From the NCBI GenBank assembly GCA_009777235.1, contig WRMH01000002.1, forward strand, positions 124,001 through 188,000: a DNA stretch of 64,000 nucleotides. The letters run 5' to 3'. Below are positions 14,841 to 22,158 of the stretch, piece by piece. Every line of letters begins with the position of its first letter. Position 1 is the stretch's first letter. Made by a program: the position numbers and the translations under genes. Source of the stretch: Oscillospiraceae bacterium (GTDB taxonomy: Bacteria > Bacillota > Clostridia > Oscillospirales > Oscillospiraceae). The notes under the pieces were generated by a model. It was not told the DNA's origin and made no database searches. It saw only the letters and a program-made list of their open reading frames with translations.

Positions 14841-17069
14841 TCAGTCTTCGGCTTTCTCTGCAATCATCTGGCGGCTGACAAGCTCGTGAAAATAACCTTT
14901 TTTCTCGTAAAGCTCATCAAATGTGCCTTCTTCGGTGATTTTTCCGCTCTCCATGACATATATCTTATCACAATCTTTGATAGTGGACAAGCGGTGAGCT
15001 ATGACAATGCGCGTGCATTTAAGCCCCGCGAGCGAATCTGTCACATGCTTTTGCGTGATGTTGTCAAGCGCCGATGTGGACTCGTCAAAAATCAGGATTT
15101 TGGGCTTATGCGCCACCGCGCGGGCGATCATCAGCCGTTGTTTTTGCCCGCCGGACACTCCGCCGCTGCCCTCCGTGATGATGGTGTGCATTCCCATAGG
15201 CATTTCCTTGATGTCTTTGTCAATGCCGGCGAGCCTCGCCGCTTCCCAAGCGTCGTCCATCGTGAGACCCGGCGCGGAAATAATAATATTACCGTAAATA
15301 TCGCCCGTGAATAGCTTCCCATTTTGCAAGACCGCCCCTATTTTGCGCCTGAGTGACGGCAGGTCGAGCTTTGAAATATCCTTGCCGTCGTAATAGATAG
15401 CGCCCCTGTCCGGCGTCTCAAAACCGAGCAGCAGCCGAACAAGCGTTGACTTGCCGCATCCGGTTTTGCCGACAATTGCAATGTACTGTCCCGAACGGAT
15501 TTTCATGTTTATACCGTCAATGACGTTTTTGCCGCTTTCACTATAACTAAAGGATAGATTTTGTACCTCTATGCCGCCGGAAAGCGATGTTACAACCGTC
15601 TTTCCGCCGCTGATTTCAGGCACGGCCTTCATAATCGGAGCCACGATGTCAAGCTGCGGCTTTAGGCCTGAAAAGAACGTGGTGATCGTGCCGAGCGACA
15701 GTATTGATGCCGACACCATGCCATAGGCCGTATTATATGCCATATACTCACCCACGTCTATTTTTGACATGATCGAGATAAAGTACATAGCGGCAAGCCC
15801 GGCGGTAGAAATGACCGCGCTGACGACGGCGGAGTATTTCAAAACGAAAGGCGGGTTGTAGGTGAAGTTTGCCGACGTTTTGTACTTTGTCGCCCATCTT
15901 GCGAATACGCGCTTTTCCGAGCCTGTCAGCTTCACCTTTTGTATGCCTGTCAGCATGGAATATGTCATGCCCGAAAGCTCCGCGCCGGCTTCCATCGAGC
16001 GTTTTTGTATTTTTACGGAAACCATTGTAGTGACGACGTTCATCGCAAGCGTCACAAAAATGATGATCAGCGACGGAATTAAAAGCGCGGGCGTGATATT
16101 GGCTATCTGCGTGAAATAAGCAAGAGAGAAAATGGATGTGATAAGCGTTCCCGTGATGACTGAGAAAAGGGAATTGCATATTGACGGTATGAGCGAAAAC
16201 TTCTGACTAAGCTCGCCCGACGCGTATTTCTTGAAAAACCCTGCGGGCAGATTCAAAAGCCGCATCATGGCGGCGGGCTCGACGGTGTTAGAAAGCCGCA
16301 TGGTCAGCCGGTTCATGATGAGACCTTGACTGAGCGACAAAACCTGCGCGGACAGCAAAAGTGAAATCATCAGCGCGCCCATTGCCCAAAGCGCATTGGC
16401 AGCTCCCTGCGGGATAATATAAGAGTATAAAAGCAAAGACACTTTCGGCTGAACCAGACCCATCAGCGTTGTGACCGTCATGATCGCGAGGTAGAAGAAT
16501 ATGTCGTTTCGCGTTATGGATTTGAAAATGTATTTGACCAAATCCATAATTGACAGCTCGCGGTTTGGAAACGGCTTGTAAAAACAGTAACCGAAATTCT
16601 CAATATTCTTCGCCGTTTCTGCGGTTACGGCAACCCGCCTGCCGCGCTCGTAATCGAAATAGGAATACCCATCCTTTGACGGCAGCAGCGCAACGGTATC
16701 GCAATTCCCCTCCTTGGAGGGGTGGCGCGAAGCGCCGGGGTGGTTCACTATGCCGAGCATAGGTCCAAACGCGTCTCTGTACCATTTGCCTGTCAGCTCC
16801 ACCCGGCGTTTCATTATGCCGGACGGTTTCAGGCAATAGTTTATATACTCGGTCGTGTCTTTTATGCTCTCGGGAACAGGAACAATGTCCTTTCCGAAAA
16901 ACTTGAGTATTTCCTGCACGGCGTTATGCGTCCTCTGGCGCGGCGTGATAAGTCCCGCTCTTGCCGCCGATTCACCCATGACGATGGATGATAATTCTGT
17001 AAACGCGAATGAAAAATCGTCCTCGTCGTGCTGCAGCCGGTTTTTAATTTGATCCTCAAACCAATTCAA
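14841..17069 (-). CDS. NHLM-type leader-peptide ABC exporter, ATP-binding/permease protein
   Basis: A 742-residue fused permease-ATPase of the class found second in NHLM (nitrile-hydratase-leader microcin) export systems. An N-terminal soluble domain of about 170 residues (no peptidase) precedes six membrane segments (about 190-460). The ATPase domain (about 500-740) has Walker A VGKTGCGKSTLVRLL, signature GGVSGGQKQRLMIARAV, Walker B ILIFDESTSALD and the late VIAHRLSTIKDCDKIYV. It starts 30 bases after the peptidase-type ABC gene and should form a heteromeric exporter with it. Near residue 112 it carries an in-frame insertion of about 15 residues (HPGASRHPSKEGNCD) encoded by a GC-rich palindromic element. 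The insert is in the soluble N-terminal domain, so function may be kept. Confidence 0.9.
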   Translation of the reverse strand: MNWFEDQIKNRLQHDEDDFSFAFTELSSIVMGESAARAGLITPRQRTHNAVQEILKFFGKDIVPVPESIKDTTEYINYCLKPSGIMKRRVELTGKWYRDAFGPMLGIVNHPGASRHPSKEGNCDTVALLPSKDGYSYFDYERGRRVAVTAETAKNIENFGYCFYKPFPNRELSIMDLVKYIFKSITRNDIFFYLAIMTVTTLMGLVQPKVSLLLYSYIIPQGAANALWAMGALMISLLLSAQVLSLSQGLIMNRLTMRLSNTVEPAAMMRLLNLPAGFFKKYASGELSQKFSLIPSICNSLFSVITGTLITSIFSLAYFTQIANITPALLIPSLIIIFVTLAMNVVTTMVSVKIQKRSMEAGAELSGMTYSMLTGIQKVKLTGSEKRVFARWATKYKTSANFTYNPPFVLKYSAVVSAVISTAGLAAMYFISIMSKIDVGEYMAYNTAYGMVSASILSLGTITTFFSGLKPQLDIVAPIMKAVPEISGGKTVVTSLSGGIEVQNLSFSYSESGKNVIDGINMKIRSGQYIAIVGKTGCGKSTLVRLLLGFETPDRGAIYYDGKDISKLDLPSLRRKIGAVLQNGKLFTGDIYGNIIISAPGLTMDDAWEAARLAGIDKDIKEMPMGMHTIITEGSGGVSGGQKQRLMIARAVAHKPKILIFDESTSALDNITQKHVTDSLAGLKCTRIVIAHRLSTIKDCDKIYVMESGKITEEGTFDELYEKKGYFHELVSRQMIAEKAED
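16701..16747. repeat. Palindromic element inserted in-frame in the ABC exporter gene
   Basis: Two adjacent hairpins inside the coding sequence: CCCCTCC-TT-GGAGGGG (16707-16722) and GGCGC-GAA-GCGCC (16724-16736), with flanking CGGGGTGGTT. It adds about 15 residues without breaking the frame. The composition is unlike the surrounding gene and resembles small protein-inserted palindromic elements known from other bacteria. Confidence 0.65.
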
Positions 17070-17099
17070 TTCATGATCACCTCGTCCTCACAAACTCCT

Positions 17100-19247
17100 C
17101 TAATTCATACTTACAAGTTCTTTATACTTACCTTCAACGGCGTATAGTTCGTCATGGGTGCCGCGCTGCACGACTTTGCCCTTGTCGAGCACTATTATCT
17201 CGTCGCAGTCGCGTATGGTGGAGAGTCTGTGGGCGACGACGATCATTGAAATATCTCTGTTCCTGACAGCCTCTATCACATCATATTCCGTTTTTGCGTC
17301 AAGCGCGCTTGTCGCTTCGTCCATGATGATGATTGTCGGGTCTTTGACGAGCGCCCCCGCTATCTCAAGACGCTGACGCTCACCGCCGGAAAAGTTCTTG
17401 CCGCTCTCCAACACATCTCCGCCATAGCCTCCGTCACGGTCAATGATCGTTGTGTGTATCTGCGCGTCCCGAGCCGCCAAAATAACTTCATAGTCCTCGA
17501 TAGACTTATCCCAAGTCTTGATGTTGTTTCCCACATTGTCTTGAAACAGTATGATGTCCTGATCCACCACCGAAACGGAGCTTGTGAATATCTCGCGGGG
17601 TATTTCTCCGGCGGGTTTGCCGTCAAAGCGTATCTCCCCGCTCCAAGGCTTATATAGGTTGCTGATGAGCTTTGCAATAGTGGACTTCCCGCAGCCGGAA
17701 GCCCCGACAAGGGCCACACTCCCGCCGGGTTTTAACGTCAGGTTAAAGCCTTCCAATAGCGGCGGCGAAAGCCGATTATAGCCGAAAGTCAAATCCTTTA
17801 TCTCGATAGCGCCCGACATCTTGAAAAAACTCTCGTCCCCGAGCTGCGCGTTATACTGCGAATTGTATTCCACGTCAGCCTTGTAGTTAAATACGTCCTG
17901 AACACGCTCCATCGAAACCTTCATCTGCTGCATTTGAAGCCGGGCGTTGATGATTTGGGATAGCGGCGCGAGAAAAGAACCCAAAAAACCTTGAAAAGCG
18001 AAGAATATACCGATCGTCATATCTCCGCGTATAATTAAATAAGCGCCTATCATCAAGATAACAATATTGACGGCCTGACTCACTATCTGCGGGATAAGCC
18101 CTACGCTCTGGTTGAGCTTCATAGACTGTATTCTGGAGTTATTTACCGTGGCGTGAAGCCCCGACCATCTCTCGAAGAAACCGTCCTCCGCACCCGCAGA
18201 TTTTATCGTCTCGATCATTTCCACGCCCGCCACCGTCATTGCGCCGAGCTTGCCGGCGTCGCGGGAGGACACTCGGGAAATGTTCATATTTTTGTCGGTG
18301 ATGAACTTGTTTACGGCATAGTTGATTATCAAAGCGGAAAAGCCGATTATCGTTAACAAAACGCTGTAACGCAATACGATAAAGAGGTAAAAGACCATCA
18401 TGATCGCGTCTATGAACAGCGGCGCGAAAGTCTGTATCAAGGACAGCGATATGCCGTCGTTTTCTTCCTGCCTCGCCGCTATGTCGCCCGCGTTGCGCGA
18501 GGAATAAAAATCCACAGGCAGCCGCAGGGCGTGCCACATAAACATACCGCTGGAGACTACCGCAAACTTTGCCGAAATTTTCAGGTTTGCATTCGTATTG
18601 ATAACGGTCAGCAAAATGCTCAAAAAATGAAACGCCAAAAACAAAGCGATGAAACCGTACGCCCACTGGGGATGATTGCCGGATAACAGATCGTCCACAA
18701 ACACGCGGTTAAAGAACATGGAAATAATGCCGATAACGGATGCCAGCGCGCTCACCGCGATAACAAAGGCAAACACCGGAGCCGTGCCTTTTAGCCGCGC
18801 CTTAGCAAACGGCCAGATACTGACGGGGTTGCCGCCCGGCTCAAAATCTTTGCCCGGCGTGACTTCGACGACTATGCCTGTAAATGACGTGTTAAACTGC
18901 TCTATCGGGACTTTTACCTCGCCCCTTGCCGGGTCATTGATGTGCGCGAATTTTTTTGTGATTTTTGTCAGCACGACAAAATGATTCATGTTCCAATGTA
19001 TGACGCACGGCATCGGGCTGGTGTCTATCTTATTTGGCTCGACGCGGTAGCCTTTTGCGTCAAAGCCGTACATTCGGGCAACTTGCAAAATGCCTTTTGC
19101 CGTGCTGCCGTCGCGGGACACGCCGCAATCCACCCGCAGGCGTTCGAGCGGCACCCATTTTTTATGGTATGCCATCACCATAGCGAGCGACGCCGCGCCG
19201 CATTCCACTATTTCTAATTGTAGTATTACGGGGCATTTTTTAGCCAT
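17100..19247 (-). CDS. NHLM-type ABC exporter with C39 leader peptidase
   Basis: A 715-residue peptidase-permease-ATPase that cleaves leaders after a double glycine and exports the core. The C39 peptidase domain (about 1-130) shows Gln10 and catalytic Cys16 in ILQLEIVECGAASLAMVMAY, the His of WNMNHFVVLTK and the Asp of HINDPARGEV. Six membrane segments span about 155-430. The ATPase has Walker A GASGCGKSTIAKLI, signature KNFSGGERQRLEIA and Walker B IIIMDEATSALD. The ATG at 19247 uses GGGAGG, which lies inside the tandem repeat just upstream. The natural substrates are the GG-leader peptides encoded upstream (19623-22659). The HlyD-like adaptor normally encoded next to this gene is only a stub here. 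Confidence 0.93.
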   Translation of the reverse strand: MAKKCPVILQLEIVECGAASLAMVMAYHKKWVPLERLRVDCGVSRDGSTAKGILQVARMYGFDAKGYRVEPNKIDTSPMPCVIHWNMNHFVVLTKITKKFAHINDPARGEVKVPIEQFNTSFTGIVVEVTPGKDFEPGGNPVSIWPFAKARLKGTAPVFAFVIAVSALASVIGIISMFFNRVFVDDLLSGNHPQWAYGFIALFLAFHFLSILLTVINTNANLKISAKFAVVSSGMFMWHALRLPVDFYSSRNAGDIAARQEENDGISLSLIQTFAPLFIDAIMMVFYLFIVLRYSVLLTIIGFSALIINYAVNKFITDKNMNISRVSSRDAGKLGAMTVAGVEMIETIKSAGAEDGFFERWSGLHATVNNSRIQSMKLNQSVGLIPQIVSQAVNIVILMIGAYLIIRGDMTIGIFFAFQGFLGSFLAPLSQIINARLQMQQMKVSMERVQDVFNYKADVEYNSQYNAQLGDESFFKMSGAIEIKDLTFGYNRLSPPLLEGFNLTLKPGGSVALVGASGCGKSTIAKLISNLYKPWSGEIRFDGKPAGEIPREIFTSSVSVVDQDIILFQDNVGNNIKTWDKSIEDYEVILAARDAQIHTTIIDRDGGYGGDVLESGKNFSGGERQRLEIAGALVKDPTIIIMDEATSALDAKTEYDVIEAVRNRDISMIVVAHRLSTIRDCDEIIVLDKGKVVQRGTHDELYAVEGKYKELVSMN

Positions 19248-19251
19248 ACCG

Positions 19252-19314
19252 TTAGCCTCCCGTGCTGCCGAAGAACAAATCCCATACCGGATAACCTGTT
19301 AACAGCGTCAACAT
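19252..19314 (-). CDS. Mini-ORF 3 from the tandem repeat (20 aa), doubtful gene
   Basis: Reads MLTLLTGYPVWDLFFGSTGG and stops 5 bases before the ABC exporter start. It shares GYPVWDLFFG with the end of the adaptor stub. Its ATG is one base after the stop of mini-ORF 2, so it could be translated by re-initiation, with GGGGGG as a weak ribosome site. It may equally be a by-product of repeat duplication. Confidence 0.3.
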   Translation of the reverse strand: MLTLLTGYPVWDLFFGSTGG

Positions 19315-19432
19315 GTTATCCCCCCATTTTGCCGAAGAACAAATCCCATACCGGATAACCTGTTGACAGCGTCAACATGTTATCCCCCCCATTTTGCCGA
19401 AGAACAAATCCCATACCGGATAACCTGTTGAC
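19267..19432. repeat. Tandem 64/65-bp repeat at the 3' end of the adaptor stub
   Basis: The segment starting GCCGAAGAACAAATCCCATA occurs at 19267, 19331 and 19396 (periods 64 and 65). The third copy is partial and diverges after 19432. The copies are nearly identical; one differs by a single extra base in a run of C residues, and the most distal has one substitution. The run of six or seven C lies at each junction. Confidence 0.95.
19316..19378 (-). CDS. Mini-ORF 2 from the tandem repeat (20 aa), doubtful gene
   Basis: Reads MLTLSTGYPVWDLFFGKMGG and ends with TAA one base before the ATG of mini-ORF 3. Its ATG overlaps the stop codon of the adaptor stub (ATGTTGA). The three consecutive frames all end in the same WDLFFG-x-x-GG motif. 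No independent ribosome site other than a G-run is present. Confidence 0.3.
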   Translation of the reverse strand: MLTLSTGYPVWDLFFGKMGG

Positions 19433-19581
19433 GCGGTGAAGATAACCAGTCCGGCAAGGGTGATCAATATACCGACAAGAATGAGCCAGACGCGGGGGTG
19501 AAGCACCTTGACGTATGCGTTTAAATCCTCAGGACCTGTGATTTTCTCTACCGCTTCTTTGCGGAACATTTCTGTTTTCAT
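19372..19581 (-). pseudogene. Truncated HlyD-like adaptor of the NHLM export system
   Basis: Only 69 codons remain. The N-terminus MKTEMFRKEAVEKITGPEDL matches the start of NHLM secretion (HlyD-family) proteins, which usually begin with MFRK-x-x-(L/V)-E-(R/K)-(L/I)-x-x-P-E-x-L. One membrane segment (VWLILVGILITLAGLVIFTA) follows. The periplasmic or extracellular coiled-coil and lipoyl-like domains, several hundred residues in family members, are missing. The frame ends in a tandem 64-bp repeat, with a single extra G shifting the last codons (GGITC stop). It sits exactly where the adaptor gene is expected, before the peptidase ABC gene. It could still be a short membrane protein; loss of the adaptor is the simpler reading. 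Confidence 0.65.
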
Positions 19582-19622
19582 TTAGGTTGCCTCGCTTTTT
19601 ATAATGTATAATTATTGATTTC

Positions 19623-20075
19623 TTAGATTCTTCCGACTTCCGGCGGTTTGCTTGGTGTATTATTTAAAAGCGTGGCAACTATCGGCAGATTTGCCGCAGA
19701 ATGAGGAAGCGCGGTGACAGAAATCCCCGGTGAGCTTATCAGCGGATTTTTCAGTCCTTCATCTTCTTGCACGGCGCAGCTCCCTTTATTTCCCTTGAAC
19801 AAAGCGAGTATCCATTGCCGCATCCATGACCGCGATACAAGCGTCCCGATTATAAACCCGCCTGCCACTTCATCGAGCATGTCGTCGGAGAGCTCCGCGC
19901 GTCCGCTCTCGCTAAACTCCGCCTCACTACGCAGCGCCTCAACGTCTTTTTCGGTGATGGTATATCCGTCGGCGGCAGCCTGCTCCATAACGGCATCTAT
20001 ACTGTCTAATGCCTTGTATCTTTCCTCAAATTCCTTGTCCTCGCTTATTTTCTTGATCAAGTCTGCAAATGTCAT
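19623..20075 (-). CDS. Nif11-type leader peptide precursor (150 aa)
   Basis: A putative exported-peptide precursor. The ATG at 20075 follows AAAAAGGAGAAAAACG. Residues 1-30 (MTFADLIKKISEDKEFEERY) fit the Nif11-like leader domain. The leader ends in ELSDDMLDEVAGG at residue 73, the double-glycine site for the C39 peptidase. The 77-residue core begins FIIGTLVSRSWMRQWILALF, contains a single Cys (residue 100), and is Ser/Thr/Pro/Asn-rich towards the end. One Cys argues against lanthionine rings or several thioethers. It is next to the adaptor stub and exporter genes, so it is very likely a substrate of that exporter. Confidence 0.85.
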   Translation of the reverse strand: MTFADLIKKISEDKEFEERYKALDSIDAVMEQAAADGYTITEKDVEALRSEAEFSESGRAELSDDMLDEVAGGFIIGTLVSRSWMRQWILALFKGNKGSCAVQEDEGLKNPLISSPGISVTALPHSAANLPIVATLLNNTPSKPPEVGRI

Positions 20076-20168
20076 CGTTTTTCTCCTTTTTTAATTCATA
20101 GTGTGTACTGTCTAATATTTAATAGCCTATGGCTATTTGTCTTTGCCTATGTGTTTTAACGGATTGTT

Positions 20169-20357
20169 TTACTCTTTCTTTTTGTCGGTTTTTTGAAAGA
20201 CCGTATCTCCCGCCGCCGCGACATAGCACATATCGTCGTCAGACAGTTCCGCCTTTCCGAACAATTGATACTTGAGTCTCTCTTTGACCCACAGAGGGAT
20301 TGTGACCTTTCTAAACACCAGCGGGAGGACGTGGGTTAATCTATCTTCACTTATCAT
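20169..20357 (-). CDS. Small leader-like peptide (62 aa), possible degenerate precursor
   Basis: A 62-residue peptide whose segment LFGKAELSDDDMCYVAAAGD (residues about 32-51) copies the L-S-D-D-(D/E)-(L/M)-x-x-V-A-G-G ending of GG leaders, but with AAAGD in place of the double glycine. Only 11 charged or polar residues follow, so there is hardly a core. The N-terminal part is basic and hydrophobic (THVLPLVFRKVTIPLWVKER). It could be a precursor that lost its cleavage site, or a small accessory or immunity-type protein. It is co-directional with its neighbours, between the lipoprotein and the Nif11 precursor. The ribosome site (GTGAG) is weak. Confidence 0.6.
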   Translation of the reverse strand: MISEDRLTHVLPLVFRKVTIPLWVKERLKYQLFGKAELSDDDMCYVAAAGDTVFQKTDKKKE

Positions 20358-20402
20358 TTTCTACTCACCACTTTGTTTGTTATACACACGCGTCCCTTTT
20401 GC

Positions 20403-21209
20403 CTATTCCAACACCGATAGCAGCTTTTGCGTAAGCAACGGTCTTATGCCGCCGTAATCCGCTTCAAATATCAAATATCCCCCCACGGCATGAGGCAAGC
20501 CGGTCACGCATAGTCCGGCACTTGTTTCTGTCAGATAAAACTCAAGGCTATACACCTCCTCGGCGAGCCTATCTGCGAACATCTCAATCGCCCCGTCAAA
20601 GCTCGTTTCGGGATAGACTTGCACAAAATTACCATCTGTCAGCAAACCGCCGATATTTTTATACTCAACAGGCATCCCGCCCTGTTCGATTGTCTCTATG
20701 TTTATAAAATCGGTAACCCATCTCACGTTTTCGCCTGTTTCCAAATCGAGCATAATTGCCCGAAAATCGTTTTCGGGATAGGCGCCGCCGTCCTCGTATA
20801 TCAAGTCATATGCTCGGAGGCTGACGTGCTTGCCGCCTATGATACCGTACCGGGCAGTTACGGTGATGTTTTTGCCCTCGTTTTCCGTGCTGACCGCAGG
20901 CCACATGAAGAATGTGTATATTTCTTCGTTTATCGCGTCCTGTAGTGTGGTGTCGTCAAAACCGCTGAGTAATACATAGTCAATGTTTATCCGTCCGTCA
21001 TCTTCCGCTTCGGTAAGGATTGTTCCTTCTATTTTCAGATTCGCCGCGCCCGACGGATTTGTGGGTTGTTCATCCTCCGGCGTCGTTTCAGGTGTTTGCA
21101 CTACCCCCGATACAACGGTCGAGCCGCTGGGGTGGTAATTAAACTCGCAAGCGGTTAGTAAGGCTGTAATCAGCAGAGCAGCCATCGCTATAGTAATCAT
21201 TTTTTTCAT
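20403..21209 (-). CDS. Lipoprotein of unknown function in the leader-peptide operon
   Basis: A 268-residue predicted lipoprotein. MKKMITIAMAALLITALLTA then Cys21 forms a signal peptide and lipobox (LLTAC). A Thr/Pro/Glu-rich spacer follows to about residue 60. The globular part has motifs (DDTTLQDAINEEIYTFFMWP, then EDGGAYPENDFRAIMLDLETGE) recalling DUF3298/DUF4163-type (RsiV/PdaC-like) domains, but I am not certain. The ATG lies 9 bases downstream of the stop of the 89-residue precursor gene, so the two are co-translated. Surface lipoproteins placed among bacteriocin-like genes are sometimes immunity proteins. That is a possible role here, without direct evidence. Confidence 0.75.
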   Translation of the reverse strand: MKKMITIAMAALLITALLTACEFNYHPSGSTVVSGVVQTPETTPEDEQPTNPSGAANLKIEGTILTEAEDDGRINIDYVLLSGFDDTTLQDAINEEIYTFFMWPAVSTENEGKNITVTARYGIIGGKHVSLRAYDLIYEDGGAYPENDFRAIMLDLETGENVRWVTDFINIETIEQGGMPVEYKNIGGLLTDGNFVQVYPETSFDGAIEMFADRLAEEVYSLEFYLTETSAGLCVTGLPHAVGGYLIFEADYGGIRPLLTQKLLSVLE

Positions 21210-21218
21210 ACTATTTTT

Positions 21219-21488
21219 TCACTTCCCCCCTTGAATAATTTTCACCACTCTTGTCACAGCCTTTGTGACATTCTCCACCAGTCCGCCTCCTGCCACGTTT
21301 TCTAGTTGTTCATCCGAGAGCGGTAGCTTGCCTGACTCAATGAATTCCAATATTTGTGTTTTTTCTTCATCTGTAAGTTTAATGTCATTCTCGGACAGAA
21401 ATGCTTCCATTTTTGCGTTGTCCTTGAGTTCATCCAATTTCTCCCGCTGTAGGGGGGTGAGCGCTGCGAATTTTTCTTGCATTGTCAT
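21219..21488 (-). CDS. Double-glycine leader precursor with short cationic core (89 aa)
   Basis: Start ATG 21488 after GGGAGGAAAAGACA; an in-frame ATG 36 bases upstream has no ribosome site. The 68-residue leader (MTMQEKFAALTPLQREKLDE to LPLSDEQLENVAGG) is the same length as, and closely similar to, those of the next two genes upstream. The core is only 21 residues, GLVENVTKAVTRVVKIIQGG then K, with net positive charge and an amphipathic-helix pattern, and lacks Cys, so it could be a membrane-active peptide. It is directly followed by the lipoprotein gene. The exporter at 14841-19247 is the likely processing and export machine. Confidence 0.85.
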   Translation of the reverse strand: MTMQEKFAALTPLQREKLDELKDNAKMEAFLSENDIKLTDEEKTQILEFIESGKLPLSDEQLENVAGGGLVENVTKAVTRVVKIIQGGK

Positions 21489-21548
21489 TGTCTTTTCCTC
21501 CCTGTTTTTTTGTAAAGCCATCAAAGCTTTCTGATGGTTGAATTACGT

Positions 21549-22055
21549 TTACCGAAAATTATTTACACTGTCTGTTCCCCAGCTCAGATTTTCACCAGGT
21601 CTCATGGTTGCATCCCACATAGTAGTGTTGCAGACATAGCATTTTACGTTTAGGAAAATCTGGTAGTCAAGTGGATTGCGCATTACTGGGCTTTTGTCTG
21701 CGCTGAAAACGCTGCCTTCGACTTTACAAGACGGGCATCGCGCGTCTTGCCAGTAATTACCAAAAAAACCATGCTGAGTCATCCCGACATGCGTACCGCG
21801 CCCCTCGTTTGCGGCAGACTTTCTCCATAATGCGACAACATTGGGGTCTGCCCCGCCTGCCGCGCTGTCCATTTCCTCATCCGAAAGCGGCAGCTTGCCG
21901 GTTTCAATAAATTTTAATACCTGAGCTTTTTCATCCGCGGTCAGTTCTATGCCTGTTTCGGTCAAAAACGCGTCCAGCCCCGCGCCGTCCTTGATAGTAT
22001 TGAATTTCTCCCGCTGTACGGGGGTGATTTTCGTGAGTTTTTCTTGCAATGTCAT
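21549..22055 (-). CDS. Double-glycine leader precursor with two-CxxC core, paralogue B (168 aa)
   Basis: The ATG at 22055 follows CAGGAGGAAAAGACA. Residues 1-68 are the shared leader, ending SDEEMDSAAGG. The 100-residue core has Cys107, Cys110 (ARCPSCKVEGS) and Cys139, Cys142 (VKCYVCNTT), 28 residues apart. This is the spacing of a zinc ribbon or a two-disulfide domain. The block EGRGTHVG (85-92), aromatic residues before the first pair and VEGSVFSADKS after it are shared with paralogue A. Cores this long with paired CxxC are not typical of known modified peptides, and no modifying enzyme is encoded nearby. I recognise no described family for the core. Confidence 0.85.
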   Translation of the reverse strand: MTLQEKLTKITPVQREKFNTIKDGAGLDAFLTETGIELTADEKAQVLKFIETGKLPLSDEEMDSAAGGADPNVVALWRKSAANEGRGTHVGMTQHGFFGNYWQDARCPSCKVEGSVFSADKSPVMRNPLDYQIFLNVKCYVCNTTMWDATMRPGENLSWGTDSVNNFR

Positions 22056-22158
22056 TGTCTTTTCCTCCTGAAAATATTTAATGATAATGTGTTTTGGATT
22101 TGTGCGGCGTTAGCGACTTTTGACTCAAGCTCCTAAGTTTGGGATGTACGCTTTGAGA

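Noticed and set aside
19252-19432. CRISPR-like array
   Set aside because: The repeats are directly abutting, identical units without unique spacers, and no cas gene is present, so this is a tandem duplication.
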